Assembly: GCA_017163975.1 (NCBI GenBank)
Contig: JAFFSR010000227.1
Location: 1,922,001-1,986,000 of the forward strand
Length of the DNA: 64,000 nucleotides
Source of the DNA: Anastatus disparis
Taxonomy: Eukaryota > Arthropoda > Insecta > Hymenoptera > Eupelmidae
Direction: 5' to 3'
Part shown: in pieces, positions 14,401 to 29,400 of the stretch
Numbering within the stretch: the first letter of the stretch is position 1
Layout: each line of letters opens with the position of its first letter
Program-made: the position numbers and the translations under genes
The notes under the pieces: generated by a model
Databases searched by the model: none
The model's input: the letters and a program-made list of their open reading frames with translations, nothing else
Told to the model about the DNA's origin: nothing

Positions 14401-17400
14401 TGATTACGAAGGAAAACCATCGTATTGACAGGTCTACAATTCTTCTACCTAAGACAGCTTCACTGATTAACAGTTTTAAGTACACATCATTTTCATTACG
14501 CATGAATTTAATAAAAAAATTTTTTTACCATATTTTTGCAGACGAGATGTCGTTTTTTCATAATATAAATAATCCAGATCTATCTGTACAATCGTAGATA
14601 GTAATTATTATTTTTTTTAAACAATCATAAAAATAAATTACATAGATATCAATAAATTTTCTTAACGATCAGTAAAACACATGATATTCAAACGGCTATT
14701 CTAACATTGCAACACTTTCTTCAACAAAAAAAAAAATGAACATCTTATCCAAGACGAGAACAACTTCTTTGCTCGAATGAATCATAATATTACGTACATT
14801 AGTTATATTTATAATACGTAATTTTCATAATTTTATTTGTTGAAAAAAAAAATCATGTTTGTATTTATTCTAACAGAATTAAAGCCAGTTAAACTGCCCG
14901 AGGACACGACGCTATCCGGATTCACGCCACTCATGTCGAATCCGCAGGATCCGTTTTACGCCGACAAGAAAGAAGATATGGTGAGTTTATATACGTATAT
15001 ATACATATTAATGTTTTGCTGTCTGTATACTAGAAACATTATATTTTTTTTTTTTTTTACTTTTCAACGAGTTTCTTTGCTACATTTGTAATAAAGGACT
15101 TTAATAACTGACCTGAAGGCGGCGTAAATACACAACTTCCCCTTTCTTTTAAAATTTTTTTCAGACCATAATTATGCATTAGGATGTTTTGCTCTTATTT
15201 AAATATTATATAGAGCCAAGATTAGTAATAATAAAGTAAATAGCGGCACTTTATAATTATGTCTATCGAGTAAATAAAGTTTATTTAATGAAAGCTTTTT
15301 CGAATTTTCTTCGACTTGTTTGTTTTGTGGCGCTTGTACAATTAGCTTCTACGAAAATCATTTATTCATGAACAATGACTAGTTCAATCAATTTTTTTCC
15401 TAGTCTTTTTTTGTCTTCTTCGGATAATCATATGTAATTTGCTTAAATTCATATTTCTTATTACTATTAAATTACTTAATTATATTCGCGTTATTATTTT
15501 AATATTATGACAACAGATGTACGCACGGTTGTATAATTAAGCAAATTACTTTCTTTTCATTTATAAGAGCAATAAAGTAAATAAAATTAAACATTTTTTT
15601 CAATCCTTTACAAATTGCTCTAAAATCATATAAATAACTATAGAGCTTGGAAAAAAAATTAAAAACTCTAATTAAATCATAAAACAAACGTTCCTAGGAG
15701 TTCATCTTACATACATTTAATTATACAGTGGATAAAAAACTTATTGTAAAAAAAACATTATGATTATTCTTAATGAAACGGACAATTAGTCGTAATTTAT
15801 TATTTATCAATTGCAATAGTAATATATTTATAATTTTTTTTCACTTTGTCTATCAATTAAATAAGTACTTATATTTTATACTATCCTTTACAATTTTGTA
15901 CTATAATTAACAATTTGTTAATCAGGAATTAGTACAAGTCTGCTTAAGGATATACAAGATACTATTCTTCGGTCAAGTATTCCTTTGCGGCTTAGAAACA
16001 CCAGTATTGAAGCTACAGAAGAGCGAGACCGGCATTAGCGAATACGTCTCTGTAGTTGAAGCCTCGAGCACAAGTACACCAGGTTCTCCACCTGAGCAGG
16101 TAATATACAATTTCTCTATACATTATTACGCGTGTGTATACAAGTCAAAAGAATTTGAGATTTCTTTTTTTCTTTTTTAGTTTGCATTATACACGTACAC
16201 CTTGTGCGATAAGAAATTTTTCAAAAACAATAAAAAAAATATATTCCATCGCTTAATCATCCGCCTCCTTCGCACGCGTGTTATATGTAAGCCAATGATT
16301 ATAACCGAACGCCTCGTAAATTCTACCATTGTACAAAATTTTTTTTTTCATCCTTGGTATACAATGTACTTGTCGCCAAAGGGCCGAGTTTAGAAAGAAA
16401 GAGTATGCACGAGAGAGAAAGACATAGAGAAAATAAGAGAATGAGAAAACTCTCTTGTATAAAGTGTCTTGTTGTAAGGTTGTCGTTAATTTTCGCCCAA
16501 CACCTCGGGCTTATTTTTTGGGTTACCAATGAACAATAATATAAGAGAAGAGACTTTTCTTTTATACTTTGATATTTCTTTCTTTAAATTTTCTTTTATT
16601 TTTTTAGTCAATTTATGAGTTTTGTTCTTTGGTCGAAGATTTAAAAGTTGAGGGTGGGATGAATTGGATAATTAATGATTTTGTAGGTATTGGGTTGCTT
16701 GTTTGCAAATGTCAAAAATATTATCCTTGACATTGTATTTGTTATGCATTGAATGTAGTCTAAGTTTTAAAATTTAGTAGTTGATAAGCAATATCTCGCA
16801 AGATATTCATTTGAATATTTGTGTCTTAGAGCTATTTACTTTTTCGGTGCGCGGTATAGTAACGTATAAACTTCACTTTCATTGTTCGTGCCTTCGACTA
16901 ATAATTTAAATAAGCATAGCATAAATAAAAACAAACAAGATTTTTCTTTATTTTCACTTTGATTTGTTTATAATTAGATTCAAGTCATCGTAACTAATAT
17001 TTAGTTTTTTATAAGTACATTGATATATTGAAAATTCTTGAGAAAATATTGTAAAATGTTCCAACAAAGAATTCAAACAATACGAAATATTTTAATGAAA
17101 TGATAAATAAAAATCTATATTTGTATTTCAGAGCGATTCAGAACTGATGGTCGAAAGTTATAGCGAGGACGAGGATGAATCATCTTTAACATCTCCAAGA
17201 TTGTCAATTGGGGATACTGGATACGACAGTGTAACATCGACGACGACAGCGCCCGCCGGCGAAATCAGATCTCTCATTGAACGTAAGGAGGAGCTTGAAA
17301 AAAGACAAAGAAAACAAGATCGACATCGGCAACGTGTACAGGTAAAACTTATATACTCATCTTTATGATACTCTAGCTTTTTTGCTTTTTTCCTTTTTTT

Positions 17401-20400
17401 TTCTTAACAATATTTTATGCAACTTGTTTGTTATTCTATGAATATAAATATCATTTTTTAACTTTTCTTTTTTACAACAACAGTATTAAATGTTATATTA
17501 AAAATATTATTTACATTGCTATTGAAAGTAAAAATCGGAAAATCTTTAATATGTTGAAACAAATTTTAATAATTTTGCATGATTCATATTGGCGAATTTT
17601 AATAAGAGAAAAAAATGATGAAAAAACTCGTATACATTATAAGCATGAAAAAAAATTCTCCCATACTTTAAATCTAAATTTTTGCATCATCAAACAACTC
17701 TATCACTCGGTGCTTTAATTTCGCCTGCTACACATTTACGCATATATGAGCTTTTTTTTGCAGAGTATCATTCCCCATGTAGCGAATATAAACCATCAAA
17801 AATTTCGTTAGAGCGATAAATAAAAAAAAAAAAAAAAGAAAAAGCAGAATGCGAATAAAAAGCCAGATAATAGACAGCTAACTCTTGATGGCTCTCGAAT
17901 GAAGTTATGCGAGTACCATATTTCCATATACGCCACATCACATACATGTATATAGAGAGAGAAAATATTATACACGAGGTTCCGATATCACATTTTCGTT
18001 CCCCCCCTTTTTTCTGTTTTGCTCTTTTTCATATAAAGCTCTGATTTGTCGGGCTTTTTGCTACAGGTTCAATTTTTTTTTTCAACAGAAAAAAAATAGA
18101 GATAAAAGTACGAATATATCTCAGTAAAAATTTGCACTTTAGAATGGATAAATCGAGTTACATTATTTTCTTTGCGCGCATATGTAGCTTAAAAAGAATC
18201 TTCCGAACTGGCAGGTCAAAAAAAAACAAGGGGAGAAGAAATTTTGAGTGGTATTACTTTAAGTGCATTATTGTTTTATTCTTTTTAGAATTGCATATCG
18301 AGCGCAAAAATATAGTCCATATTAAATATGTATTGATTAATGAATATTTTGATAGGTTTATAGTAATTAAAGTAAGGAAATGTAAAAGCATATTGACATA
18401 TTTTGGGAAAATTAAAATGAACATTTTATGTATCGTTAAGTTAATATTATTTTGAAAAAAATAATAAATGAAAATTTTATTTTGTCTCAATTTAGGTATT
18501 AATTAAACATTAAATTTTTGGTTGATAAAATGATTATTTTAATTAAAATTTTGTTTATTTATTCATTAATTTATTTATTATTTTATTAAACATTATTTTT
18601 ATTAGATAAATTTTTCAATTTCAATATCTGATGCATCCAATACGATCTTCGCAAAAAAATACATAAAATCGAAAGAAAATCTCTCTAGCGCCACTTTGGC
18701 GTAACAATCTTTTCACGTAGAAGATAAGCATTTCTGTATATACATAAAGATATCATCCTAAATAAAAAAAAATAAGGAAACTTGGCTTGGCAATGTTGAT
18801 GTAAACATAGTTCTATCTTATACTTTTCTAGATCTTTTTCTTCCCTGCTACTCTTTTTTTTTATTCTTCCTCGCAAGACGCATTGCAATGTATTCTATAA
18901 ATAGAGATGTCACGCGCACGTATCACGCCTCAGTGATTTCACTGATGCGATAGCTTGGTTATACACTCCCTCGCAAACGTATACGCTGCTCTTGTTTCTC
19001 TTCCTACTTTACTCTACGTTTACTTTCTTGTCCTTCGAGATCTATGTCGTTTTATTTTTAAGCTTGATATTTGATAGATTCATTTTTTCAAATAACATTT
19101 CGTGGTTTCATTTTTTTATAAGCTTTTGATAAAGTTTATTTATTTATATAATTCAAGTAAACATATAATCATTTGAATAGATAACAATCTAGTTTTATTT
19201 TATCTTATCTTAAATCAAAATCTTTCTTTTATTGTTTGAATTTAATTGACAAAAATTTACGCAAATCATCTTTTACGTTAACTATTGAATGATTAAATGA
19301 TCGAATCATTAGCGACACCCTAATGATTAAATTCTAGTTGAAATTTATAACATCATAATGCTTTCACGTTAAAAGTGAAGTATTTATCTTCGTAAAAAAT
19401 TTGTTTGAAATTTCTCTATGCTTTTTATTATTTAAAATAAAATGAAAAGAATACAATATAAGGATATTTTTAAAACTTATAAATTAAGAATGAAAAATTT
19501 GAAAACCATAATGTCGGTATTTTACACCCCTTTAAGTAAAATTAGGCATCTTCTTTCGTAATTTAATTCAATATGATTTAATTTAATTAAAAAATTCCTC
19601 TCCACTCTCATATTACATACAATATATTAAAGCTTTTATAAAATAAGTTTTATACCATCTCATAAAATATCCCAACTCTCAGTCGTCGGGGTCATACTTT
19701 TGCGCCGAAAATTGAAATTGACAAAAGAGTCTATAGCGCGTGTAAAAAAAAGACCTAAAAAAGATATATAAGAATTTAACCTCCCAAGTAAATCAAGAGA
19801 TTAACACGAGGACGTCCTGCGGGCTTATATTCTTTATTCTTTTCTTTTAATCATTTTAACTTGAACCATTCTCTTTTTTTTCTCTCTTTTACCTTTATCT
19901 CATCGAGCTCGTCCTTTTTAACCGCCCTTTTTCTCTATCTTCATCTTCGTCCCTCTATATTACATGTTTTGAATGTAACTCTCTATCGCAAATCTCCTTT
20001 CTTTTCTTCCTTTCTTTCTCTTCTTCTTTTTTATTATTTTTTATTTTGGTATCGACGAAAAGGAGGCGCGTTGAATTTCTCATAGCATGTGCTATACAGC
20101 ACGCAATTATTTATTATTGCTTATACGGCATGGGACTTTGGTTTGCCGACTTTTTTGACGGCTAAGAGGGAGGAAAGATTATGCGAATGGAGGCCCACCA
20201 TGTCTTTTTAGAAGTCGAATGCTCAAAGATTTATGAGCAATCAAGTATGTATTTAAGGGAGTAAGAGAGAGGGAAATTGATTTATCGAGATAGCCATCTA
20301 TTGAGATATGCCGACTTGATTAATACTTATAAATACGTTAATCAAACGAATTTCTAAGATTTTCATTTCTATTAGCTAATTTTTACCATCTAATTAGTAT

Positions 20401-23400
20401 CTAATTTTATAGAATTTAAAGGTGCTCCAAAAGGGGTTTCGGTAGTTATCAATTTTCAAAATATTTAACATACTTTAAACAAAGGTAATGATGCCGCAAC
20501 TTTTGACCTTAAATTAAATTAGGTAATGATATAATTGACCGTTTGATAGACCGAAATAAAATCATTTAAAAAAGCAGTATTATTAAGGAAGAAAAAGGAA
20601 CAAAAATATTGCGTATCAATAAAACCGTGTGAATGATCATGAACTTATTTTACAAACATACATGTATCAACGGTTTATTTCAATGTTTTTTTTTCAAGAC
20701 ATTACAAAAATCAACATAACTTATTTTTATTAGGTCAATAATATATAGATATATTATCGATAAAATATAATATTAAATTGAAAAGATGTTCAATTTATTT
20801 TTTTTAAACTTTTTTGTTATTATATAACTACGTAAAACGTTATACAAGAACGTTATACTATCTCTCCATTCATTGAAGCAATTTCAAAAGCCAATTTAAA
20901 GGTTAGCAAATTCAAAAAGAGCTAGATATCGTAAAGTATAAGAAATCTTCTTTCAATGTATATAAATTTTTCAATTCCCCGTTTATAAACTTTTCAATTT
21001 TAGAGTCGACTAATAACTTCTAAAAAAAACCTGATAATAATAATAACATACAATCCGGAATTTATGGTATAAAATATTTCACGCATCTTTCTTTTTAAAT
21101 CCCGATAATTTTTTGGACGCCAAAAAAAGAACAATACGATATTTTTGCTTTTTCTCTTTCTTCTTCTCGTATCTCTTTGAAAAAAAAGGATTTCTTTTCC
21201 ATCTTTCTTTTATTATCTTGAGTTATATGCGTGAGAAATTCACCTTAGACTTTGAACTTACTTTACATAAAAGTCACAAAGTTTTTCTTCTCTTATCGTT
21301 TACTCGTTATCTCAAAAATTACGACGTTTCTCAGAAGTCATTCGTTTCTATCGCCCTTACACTGCTTTAATATATTCATATATAATATGGTTTATACTTT
21401 TTCTTCCTTTCATCCTCCTTCCCTCCCATTTTTTCCTTCAAACCATAGCGACAAGAATAAAGATCCTGCTAGTCAGGAAGGAATAAAATTCATTTAATAA
21501 GGATACGTGTATAGATATGTCGTTTTGTTTCTATGCTTATCCGATAAAAGAAATATCACATTTTATTTTTCGCTCTCGTGTGAAAGAGTTCGTTAAATTA
21601 TATATTATTGTATATTATATATAATGTTGAGTCATTTTCTTATATTACTTGGTTTATTGTATTTCCTGATATTTCCGGGTCTCGGAAGTGTCAAGAAACT
21701 ACTTTTTATTTCTCAAGCGTAAGTTTGTTAGGATTTTTATAGCATTTACAGTGCCAATGAACTATTCTTATTTATTTAATACGTTTATTTGATAGTTTAT
21801 GAAATATGTCAATCAATAGTAAAATATGTCATCAAAAGATATGATAAAAATGTTTAAAATTAAAAAAAATTGATTTGATAATCCGTGAAACACGTTACAC
21901 ATTATGCGCTGGGATTAAATTGTAAAAATGACAAAGCATATTAAGGTCAAGGAGAGAAAAACATTGTCAACATGAGAGATAGTATTAAGCAATAAGCATT
22001 GCCACCTTTTTAAACACATCAAGTACATAACACACATATAAGCGTATTAAGTTCAACAGTTGAATGTCATTCCAGTTTTAGAGCATAGGCGCATTTTGTG
22101 TGTATGTGTGTGTTATGTGTATACTCGAAATCTGCCCGTTAAATGTTATTCGCTTTAAGTTGTTTGTTCTCGATGAGGACATGCGACAGTACACGAAAAT
22201 AAATAACCAGTTCTCTTAGTTCAGCACACATATGATGATGATAAGAAACATTTCCACACACAGTTATACACACGCAAAAAGAAAATGTGTATATATACAT
22301 ACACGCTCAAATGATCTCTCTACGGTCATCGTCAACTCTTTCTTTTTTTTTTCTCTCGCTCTCTTACTTTTTTTTCGTGATTAATCGCGACTGTGATTAA
22401 CTCGCACGAAAATTCGCACGTTTAACTATGCATGTATGTCACGCGCTCGCTCGCGCGAGAGAGCTTGCTATATTACCGTAAGCCTAACTCTTTCTTTCTT
22501 TCTCTCTTTAAACTTACCTCTACCCTGCCTTTGAAGAATTATGTTAGGCTAAAGAAAAATGCGTCCAACCAACAACGCTTGGATATATATATGTATATAT
22601 GTTTTATATAATGTATATATCTGGCGAAGGCGGTTTCTTTAACCATAAGCATGAAAGCATTAGTCTCGGAGTTGGTATAAAGATCTTTATCGTATATAAG
22701 AACGTTAATCGTTTGACGATTCTGCATTTGTTGAATTTTAAAGGCTGTATAATCTAAGATGTATATGTATATATGAATATAAGGAAGGCGCCAAATACCA
22801 TGTGTTTTTAAGATTAGAGAACACGAGTGAGAATTTATATGATATTTCGAGCGATGAGCAATTTTTCTTCTTCTTTCCTTTTCTTCTTTTTTTCGAATGA
22901 TTGTTTCCGATTATTTATGGACTTGTCGCGCATAGTGATCTAGGATTTTTTGTCTCTCTTATGTCCGTCTTATCTGATGTCCAATTATAAAGTAGCATGA
23001 AACGTTAGAATATTTGTTTGAGTTGCTGGCATTTAAACCCGTAAATTGAAAACTATGCGACATTGATGTATTTGGTTAAGCTGAAAAATTGTCATTTTTA
23101 TATTTTTTATGAATTATGCATTGGTTAAAAACATATTAATTATATTTATTTTATTTTTATAAATTAAAATCAAAAACTTTATTTCAGAATTATTTATTCA
23201 TTATTGAACATTACAACGATAAAATTTTTAAATAAATCGATTAACAACGAATAACGTTTATTTATGTAACTTTTTTCAAATGATGATGAAAAATTAATTT
23301 AAAAAAAATAAATAAAATATCAATATTTAATTAGAATCAAAATTCAAAGTTTCAAATTCGATAATCATTATTATTAATAAAAACTAAGAAAAAAATAAAT

Positions 23401-26400
23401 CAAAACCCGTAAATGTAAACCGTAACGTCACTAAATTTACTGCAGAAAGATCTTAATATTAACGAAACATTTATTTAATTCCAGACTTGAATATAAGTAT
23501 ACATTGTTTTTAGCTTATCCAGCCTGTCAAATAAAATCACTATTAATTAACGAAATTCCTTTATTGATTGTACATTTAATCAATGCACTTATAACAGTAT
23601 CATGGCAAAGTGTTTTAGCTTGTTTTATTCATCAATAACCTTATTGTATTCGGTTATTCCCACAAAATCCTTTAGCTTGATAAAAAAAGAAGAAAAGAAA
23701 GAAACGAAACAAAAGAAAATCCATAAAGGACGTAATTATTATAGTAACAACAGGATGAGCTGTTATAATAGTTGGAAGCATTAAACTAACATAAAAGAAG
23801 AAAGATTTAAGTTTACAAAGTTCGAAAAATTCTTTATGCGAATGTATCTTTCGTACATGCGCGTGTGTATAATACACGTGACGTTGCCATTATTCTTTGC
23901 GATTTACGATCGACAACAGAGAAAATAGACTTAGAAAAAAGTCGCTTTTCTTTTTTCTTTTTTTTTTTTTTTAAAAAGAAAGAAATGAAGAAAAAAAGTT
24001 TCCGATTTTCTGTTGTCATGGAGTATAATGCGCTTATTACCAAAGCTGGTCTACCTTTGAATCATAGTTATTTATTAAATTACTGTACTTGTTTTAAACA
24101 TTGCCAGTGCTATTATTAAGTCGCATATATTTAACGATTAGAAAAAAAAAATAATTATTTTTTTTATTAGAAAATTACTTTACGCTCGAAGTTTGACCTA
24201 TGGCTTTTTTAATCCTTTAATATTTACACACGAGGTACATAAATAGAATACAAAAGGAAATTCCTAAAAGTTGTATATGCGTATATACCTGTTATTGATG
24301 CTTTTTGTAGGTAATTGACAAAACGGTTTTAACGGCATGGAATTTATGAATCTATCTGATCAGATAGATTGTTTTTCTACGTACATACATACGCGCACAC
24401 ATTCATATATATATTTAATGTATGCGTCTATAAAAGCTTTTCAGCAATTCGTGTACCGTTAAAATTTCATACTATATTCAAAAACTTATGCCTAATAAAA
24501 AGTTTGACTAGTGTGTTATTTTAATTTCATAGGTATTTTATATATATTTTTAATTGTTAGATTCAGTATTAAATATCATTAGATTTGTGATAACATATTG
24601 AATTATATGATTTCAAATAACTTTGTTGGATTTTTATTTATTTTTTGATAATTCAATTCCAAAATAAATTTTTTTTAATAATTTAATTCTATGCATTGAC
24701 ATTTAGACATTTATTTAAAAAATTTTTTAGAAAAAAAAAATTGTTAAATTTAAAAGTTTAATTCAATTATTCAATTTAACTGATAATATTAAAAGTATGG
24801 TGATATAATTAAATATTCAATATATATCTATTAAACAAGCTTATTACTCTTGTACTAATTATTATATAAAACAAAGTAAAAGAGATTTTAATTACGTAGG
24901 CATAAATAATTGAAAGGAAAATTCTAAGAAACAAGACGACCGTCTTCATATAGACTAGACTTGAAAATTGGGGGAAAATCTTTAATTACGCTAAACTAAT
25001 TAACTTTCGTAGGCGTCACTTTACTTTTGATATGACCAAATCATTTTCAGGAAAAGACTAAAGAGATGTTTCTGACATTAACAAGAGATCTTAGAGTCGA
25101 GCAAGTTTAATACAACGACATTATTTCTTAATTCTTCGTATAAAATAATTTCAATGTTTTCAAACAAAAAGATATCGATTCCGCTTGAAATATTAAAAAT
25201 TTCCAAGCAGTTTCCTTTGTTAAAAAGATTATTTTTAAAAATGTTTATTTTTTCTTTGTTAAAATCACGTAGTAATTTTGTTTTAATTTTCTAAATTGAA
25301 TTGATCCATTTCGAAAAATTAAATAGATATATTATTTACTTATCTAAAAGTATCAGACTCCATGCAAATTTTTGGAGATCACAGAGGGATTAATATATTT
25401 TTAATGATTATATTATAATCCATCAAATCTCAATATGCTAATAGAAAAGCAATCAATATCACAAAAATAATGTAAACGCAAGTACATAATATTATAATAA
25501 ATTTTCTATCCATTGGTCCATCAAATAAACAAAAAAAAGTTAATCGGTAAAAACAACCTGTATGCAAGTTGATTTGCACGCACCAATGCTCGATATAAGA
25601 ATGGATAATTTATCGGTATAGATATATAAACGGAACAGATAAAGAGTGAGAGAGTAAGGGATGTGATTCTCGATCATGCTGCTCATGGAATTCAAATGGC
25701 GAATTTGTACCCTTTCTATGTAAAATGCATATGCACATATAAGAGGCATTATTCGGCAACGAATCGAGGTTCGATGGCCAACAGTAGCAGCCAAAGTCTG
25801 AATTCGTTGCCTTTGAAATTGGATCGTTAATAAGCGATAACATCCGTTGATTTACGGGGTAAGGGATAAAGGGAAGTAGAGAGTAGGGATACGCTACTCG
25901 ATTTATTATGCGCGGGCTATATTTGTCCACGAGATTATCCTCTACATGTACGCGTGTGCGTGTGTACGTGCATGTGTGGGTTAAGTTGAATCTCCGTATG
26001 AAGAGGAATAGAGAAAGAAAATAGGCATATTATTAACATGAATTATGTGCTTGAAAGACTTGACTGATTTGTCAATCTTGGACTATAGTGTGCATTCACA
26101 TAGAGACGTGGGTGTTGGTGTTAATTTCAGTTTTAGCAATTCAATTATTAGCGACTCTTCCTAGTCAAGCGTTAAATTACACATACACCGTATATATTGC
26201 TTATTAATTTGCAATTTAGTTCAGTTAATTTTTTTTAGTTTTAATTAAAATTTTAATTATCTATAATCTATATAAAATGATTATTCAAAAGAACATTTAT
26301 AAATTTAAATTGCATATTTATTTTATAACATATATTACTGATTGATTAATTAAAAAAAATTAAAAATAATTTTACAAATATTATTTAATTTTCTTTTTTC

Positions 26401-29400
26401 AAAGTATTAAAAATGTGACTTAAAAAAATTAATAAGGAAGATCTTGCAAAATCTTTATGTATACATCTCTAAGCTTTACAGAAAAGTTATTTATTTCACC
26501 TTTCAAAAAGCTTTTTTCAATTTAAATTATAATAAAACTTAGTATATAATATCATAAAATTGTACTTTTATTTTTCTCAAAAGCAATCTTACTCATTATG
26601 TATATCTGCATACACAAAGCAATAGTATTAAGCAAATGTCCAAAATTGCATTATATAGAAATATTATCCATAATCCTTCCGAAATCCAGGGAAAAATCTG
26701 CCAAAATTTCTGTGCCGGTCCAACATCCGATTATCTTAACCAGTATTATTACCAAAGCAAAAAGGTTGATGTGCTCATTTGCTTACATAATAGCCAAACC
26801 AATATACGTATATATATATAAACTCTCACGAACTCCGAATTTTAAGCTTGGCAGTAACAAGTACCACATATACAAAAGGATTATAAAGTTTATGTATGCA
26901 AGGACTTTTGAAATTTTGCCGCTATATAAATGCAAACCAAGCCTGTAAAATTTTGTGCATATAAGTTGCATATAGTGTATGTATACGCGAATACATATAG
27001 ATATCTATAAAAGACTAGATATTCAAGTTTCAAGAGGGAAGCTTATATAACCTCTGCGAGTTAAGCTCCAAGTGTATCGTAGAATTATGCAAAGTATGTT
27101 CACGTAGTATAGCGATAGTTCTTTCTTTCTCTCTTTCTCTTTCTATTACTCTAGGGAAATTGTTTGAGGCTGGTTAGCAAAAGAGAGAGAGAGAGAGAGA
27201 TAAAGTACGCTTGAGAATAGAAGATAACCAATAACCACACTTGCGCGCTGATACCTTGGCTATTTCTATCCCTTTACGTTACTTCATTTTATCTATCTCT
27301 TTCTCTCTTGAAAATGTTTTCTCCCTACATGTCTGCATTTTATGAGGGAGTATGTTATGTTTATATGACATGCTGATGTGTACCAATTTTAGCTGAAACC
27401 CTTATCATGAAGATTATGTAGGGAAAGAGGTTGCTTATATTGTTTAGTTGGTACTGTTGGTGAATTGAAATTTTCAGATATTGTTGATTTATACATTATA
27501 AGAAGCATTACTTCTCTATTAAAATAATTTTTTTAAATTTCATTAAATATGAAATAAAAACAAAAATCTTAAAATAAAAAAATATAGCCTATGCATTTTT
27601 TTACAAAATAAATAATTAACATTATGAAATAAATTTTCATTTCATATCTGAATTTCCAAACTGCAATCAAACATTATAAATTATCTAAGTTTTTAATTAA
27701 ATAACTGCCACAAAATATCTGTACGTGCTTAAATCTCATGAAAAAAAAAAAATTATTTTTATACATATAAAAATTTTTCTCTTAGGGAGCTCGCTTTAAC
27801 ATAATGCCAGACTTTCTTTAATTTTAATAAAAACGTATTTCATCGAGATATTTTTTTGTTGTTGTTCATTCACCAACAAAATAACTGACTCATACTAAAC
27901 ACATCCCTCATTTTTTCCCCTTTCGTACTATGTATCTTTCTATTTGCGCACTTGTCGGCGTTTATAACTCTTTTCTCTTTTCATATTTCTATTTTATCCA
28001 AGTTGTTTTTCCCTTCTTTCGACTCGTTAACTCTAATCGTACGAGAGCTAGAGAACGTCATACACGTAGACATCTGTATTATCTCTCGTTTTGCGGCAGA
28101 GAAAAAGTATAGAATGGAAAAAAATAAGAAAAAATTATTTTCTACTACTTATTCTCATATATTCTTATATTTCCATTCTATTATTATCCTTGGCGTCATT
28201 TGGCTTTTTTACAGTTATACCCACGTGGAAGCGCGTGAAAATTTGCGCTTTCGAGAACCTGTCATCTTTACCTTTTATTTTCTTTTTTACTTATACGAAC
28301 AATAAAAACAAGTCTTGATAAAAAAATTTTTTTGTTTTTTCATTTTTTCTTATAAATTTACGTTTTTATTTTATATTATATATACACATATAATGTACAT
28401 ATAAAAAAATCATTTAATGAAATTATTTGTTTTTGGATATATTTTGCGTATTTAAGGTTTAAGTAAAGAACGCGAATGAAGAAAAAACGGTAAATTAGTG
28501 ACTCTTTGTCTTTTCTGTACCTTTTTCATACGACTTTTGGCAAAATTTAAGATTATAAGCGTCTGCTCATTCTTTAATATCCAAGATTACAGTGGTTTGG
28601 AATTTTTTAAATATCACACTTTATGTCCATTCGTATTTTTGTGCATTAACGTTGTTTTCTTCTTGTAATATTACTGGTTGTGAGAACCAATGTTATTTTT
28701 TTTCGTTCAGCATTACGAGTAAATTATATTTATTTTCTCAAATTTAATTCCAAATTTTTTTTATTTCATTATACAATATCGGTCCTAATTTTTAAAAAGA
28801 ATTGTTTACTATAAAAATTGTATAAGGAATTTAACGCATTAAACAATAAAAAAAACGCATATTTCGTATCAATCGTAAATTAGAAAATGATAGAATATAT
28901 TTTATTTAAGGTCGCTGTACTTATACTATTATTAATTAGCGACGGAGGTCGTCAATGTGCTTATGAACAAAGCACATATAACATACAGTGGTGCTTGTAT
29001 AAATCAGCCGCTGAGAGCGGGATTCGAACTCGAGACCTCGAGATTACGAATCCATAGCTCTACCGACTGAGCTATTGAAATCTCTACCAAATAATATTTA
29101 TCTTTGAGAATAATTAGTTTTCAAACTACTTTGCGGGATCGTGAAGTACATAAACATTTTTTTAAAAAGCTTTAAAATTCAAACAACATTACTTACAAGT
29201 TTAAAAAATGTTGGATTTAATAAATGCTTCAACTTTAATAATTTTTTGAAGAAAAATATCTTTATGTTACAAGGAAATTCGAGAACTTAATGCACTCGTA
29301 GTGTAAGATGAACAAATTTACGATACGTACTATAATAAAATTTGAAAAAAGTGATTAAAATTTTTTTCCTTAAAAACAAAAAAAAATATAATTACTTTGA

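Noticed and set aside
14837..15091. 84-codon frame with its own ATG
   Set aside because: Only 14877-14980 is coding, as a Smg6 internal exon; the ATG lies in the intron before the TAACAG acceptor.
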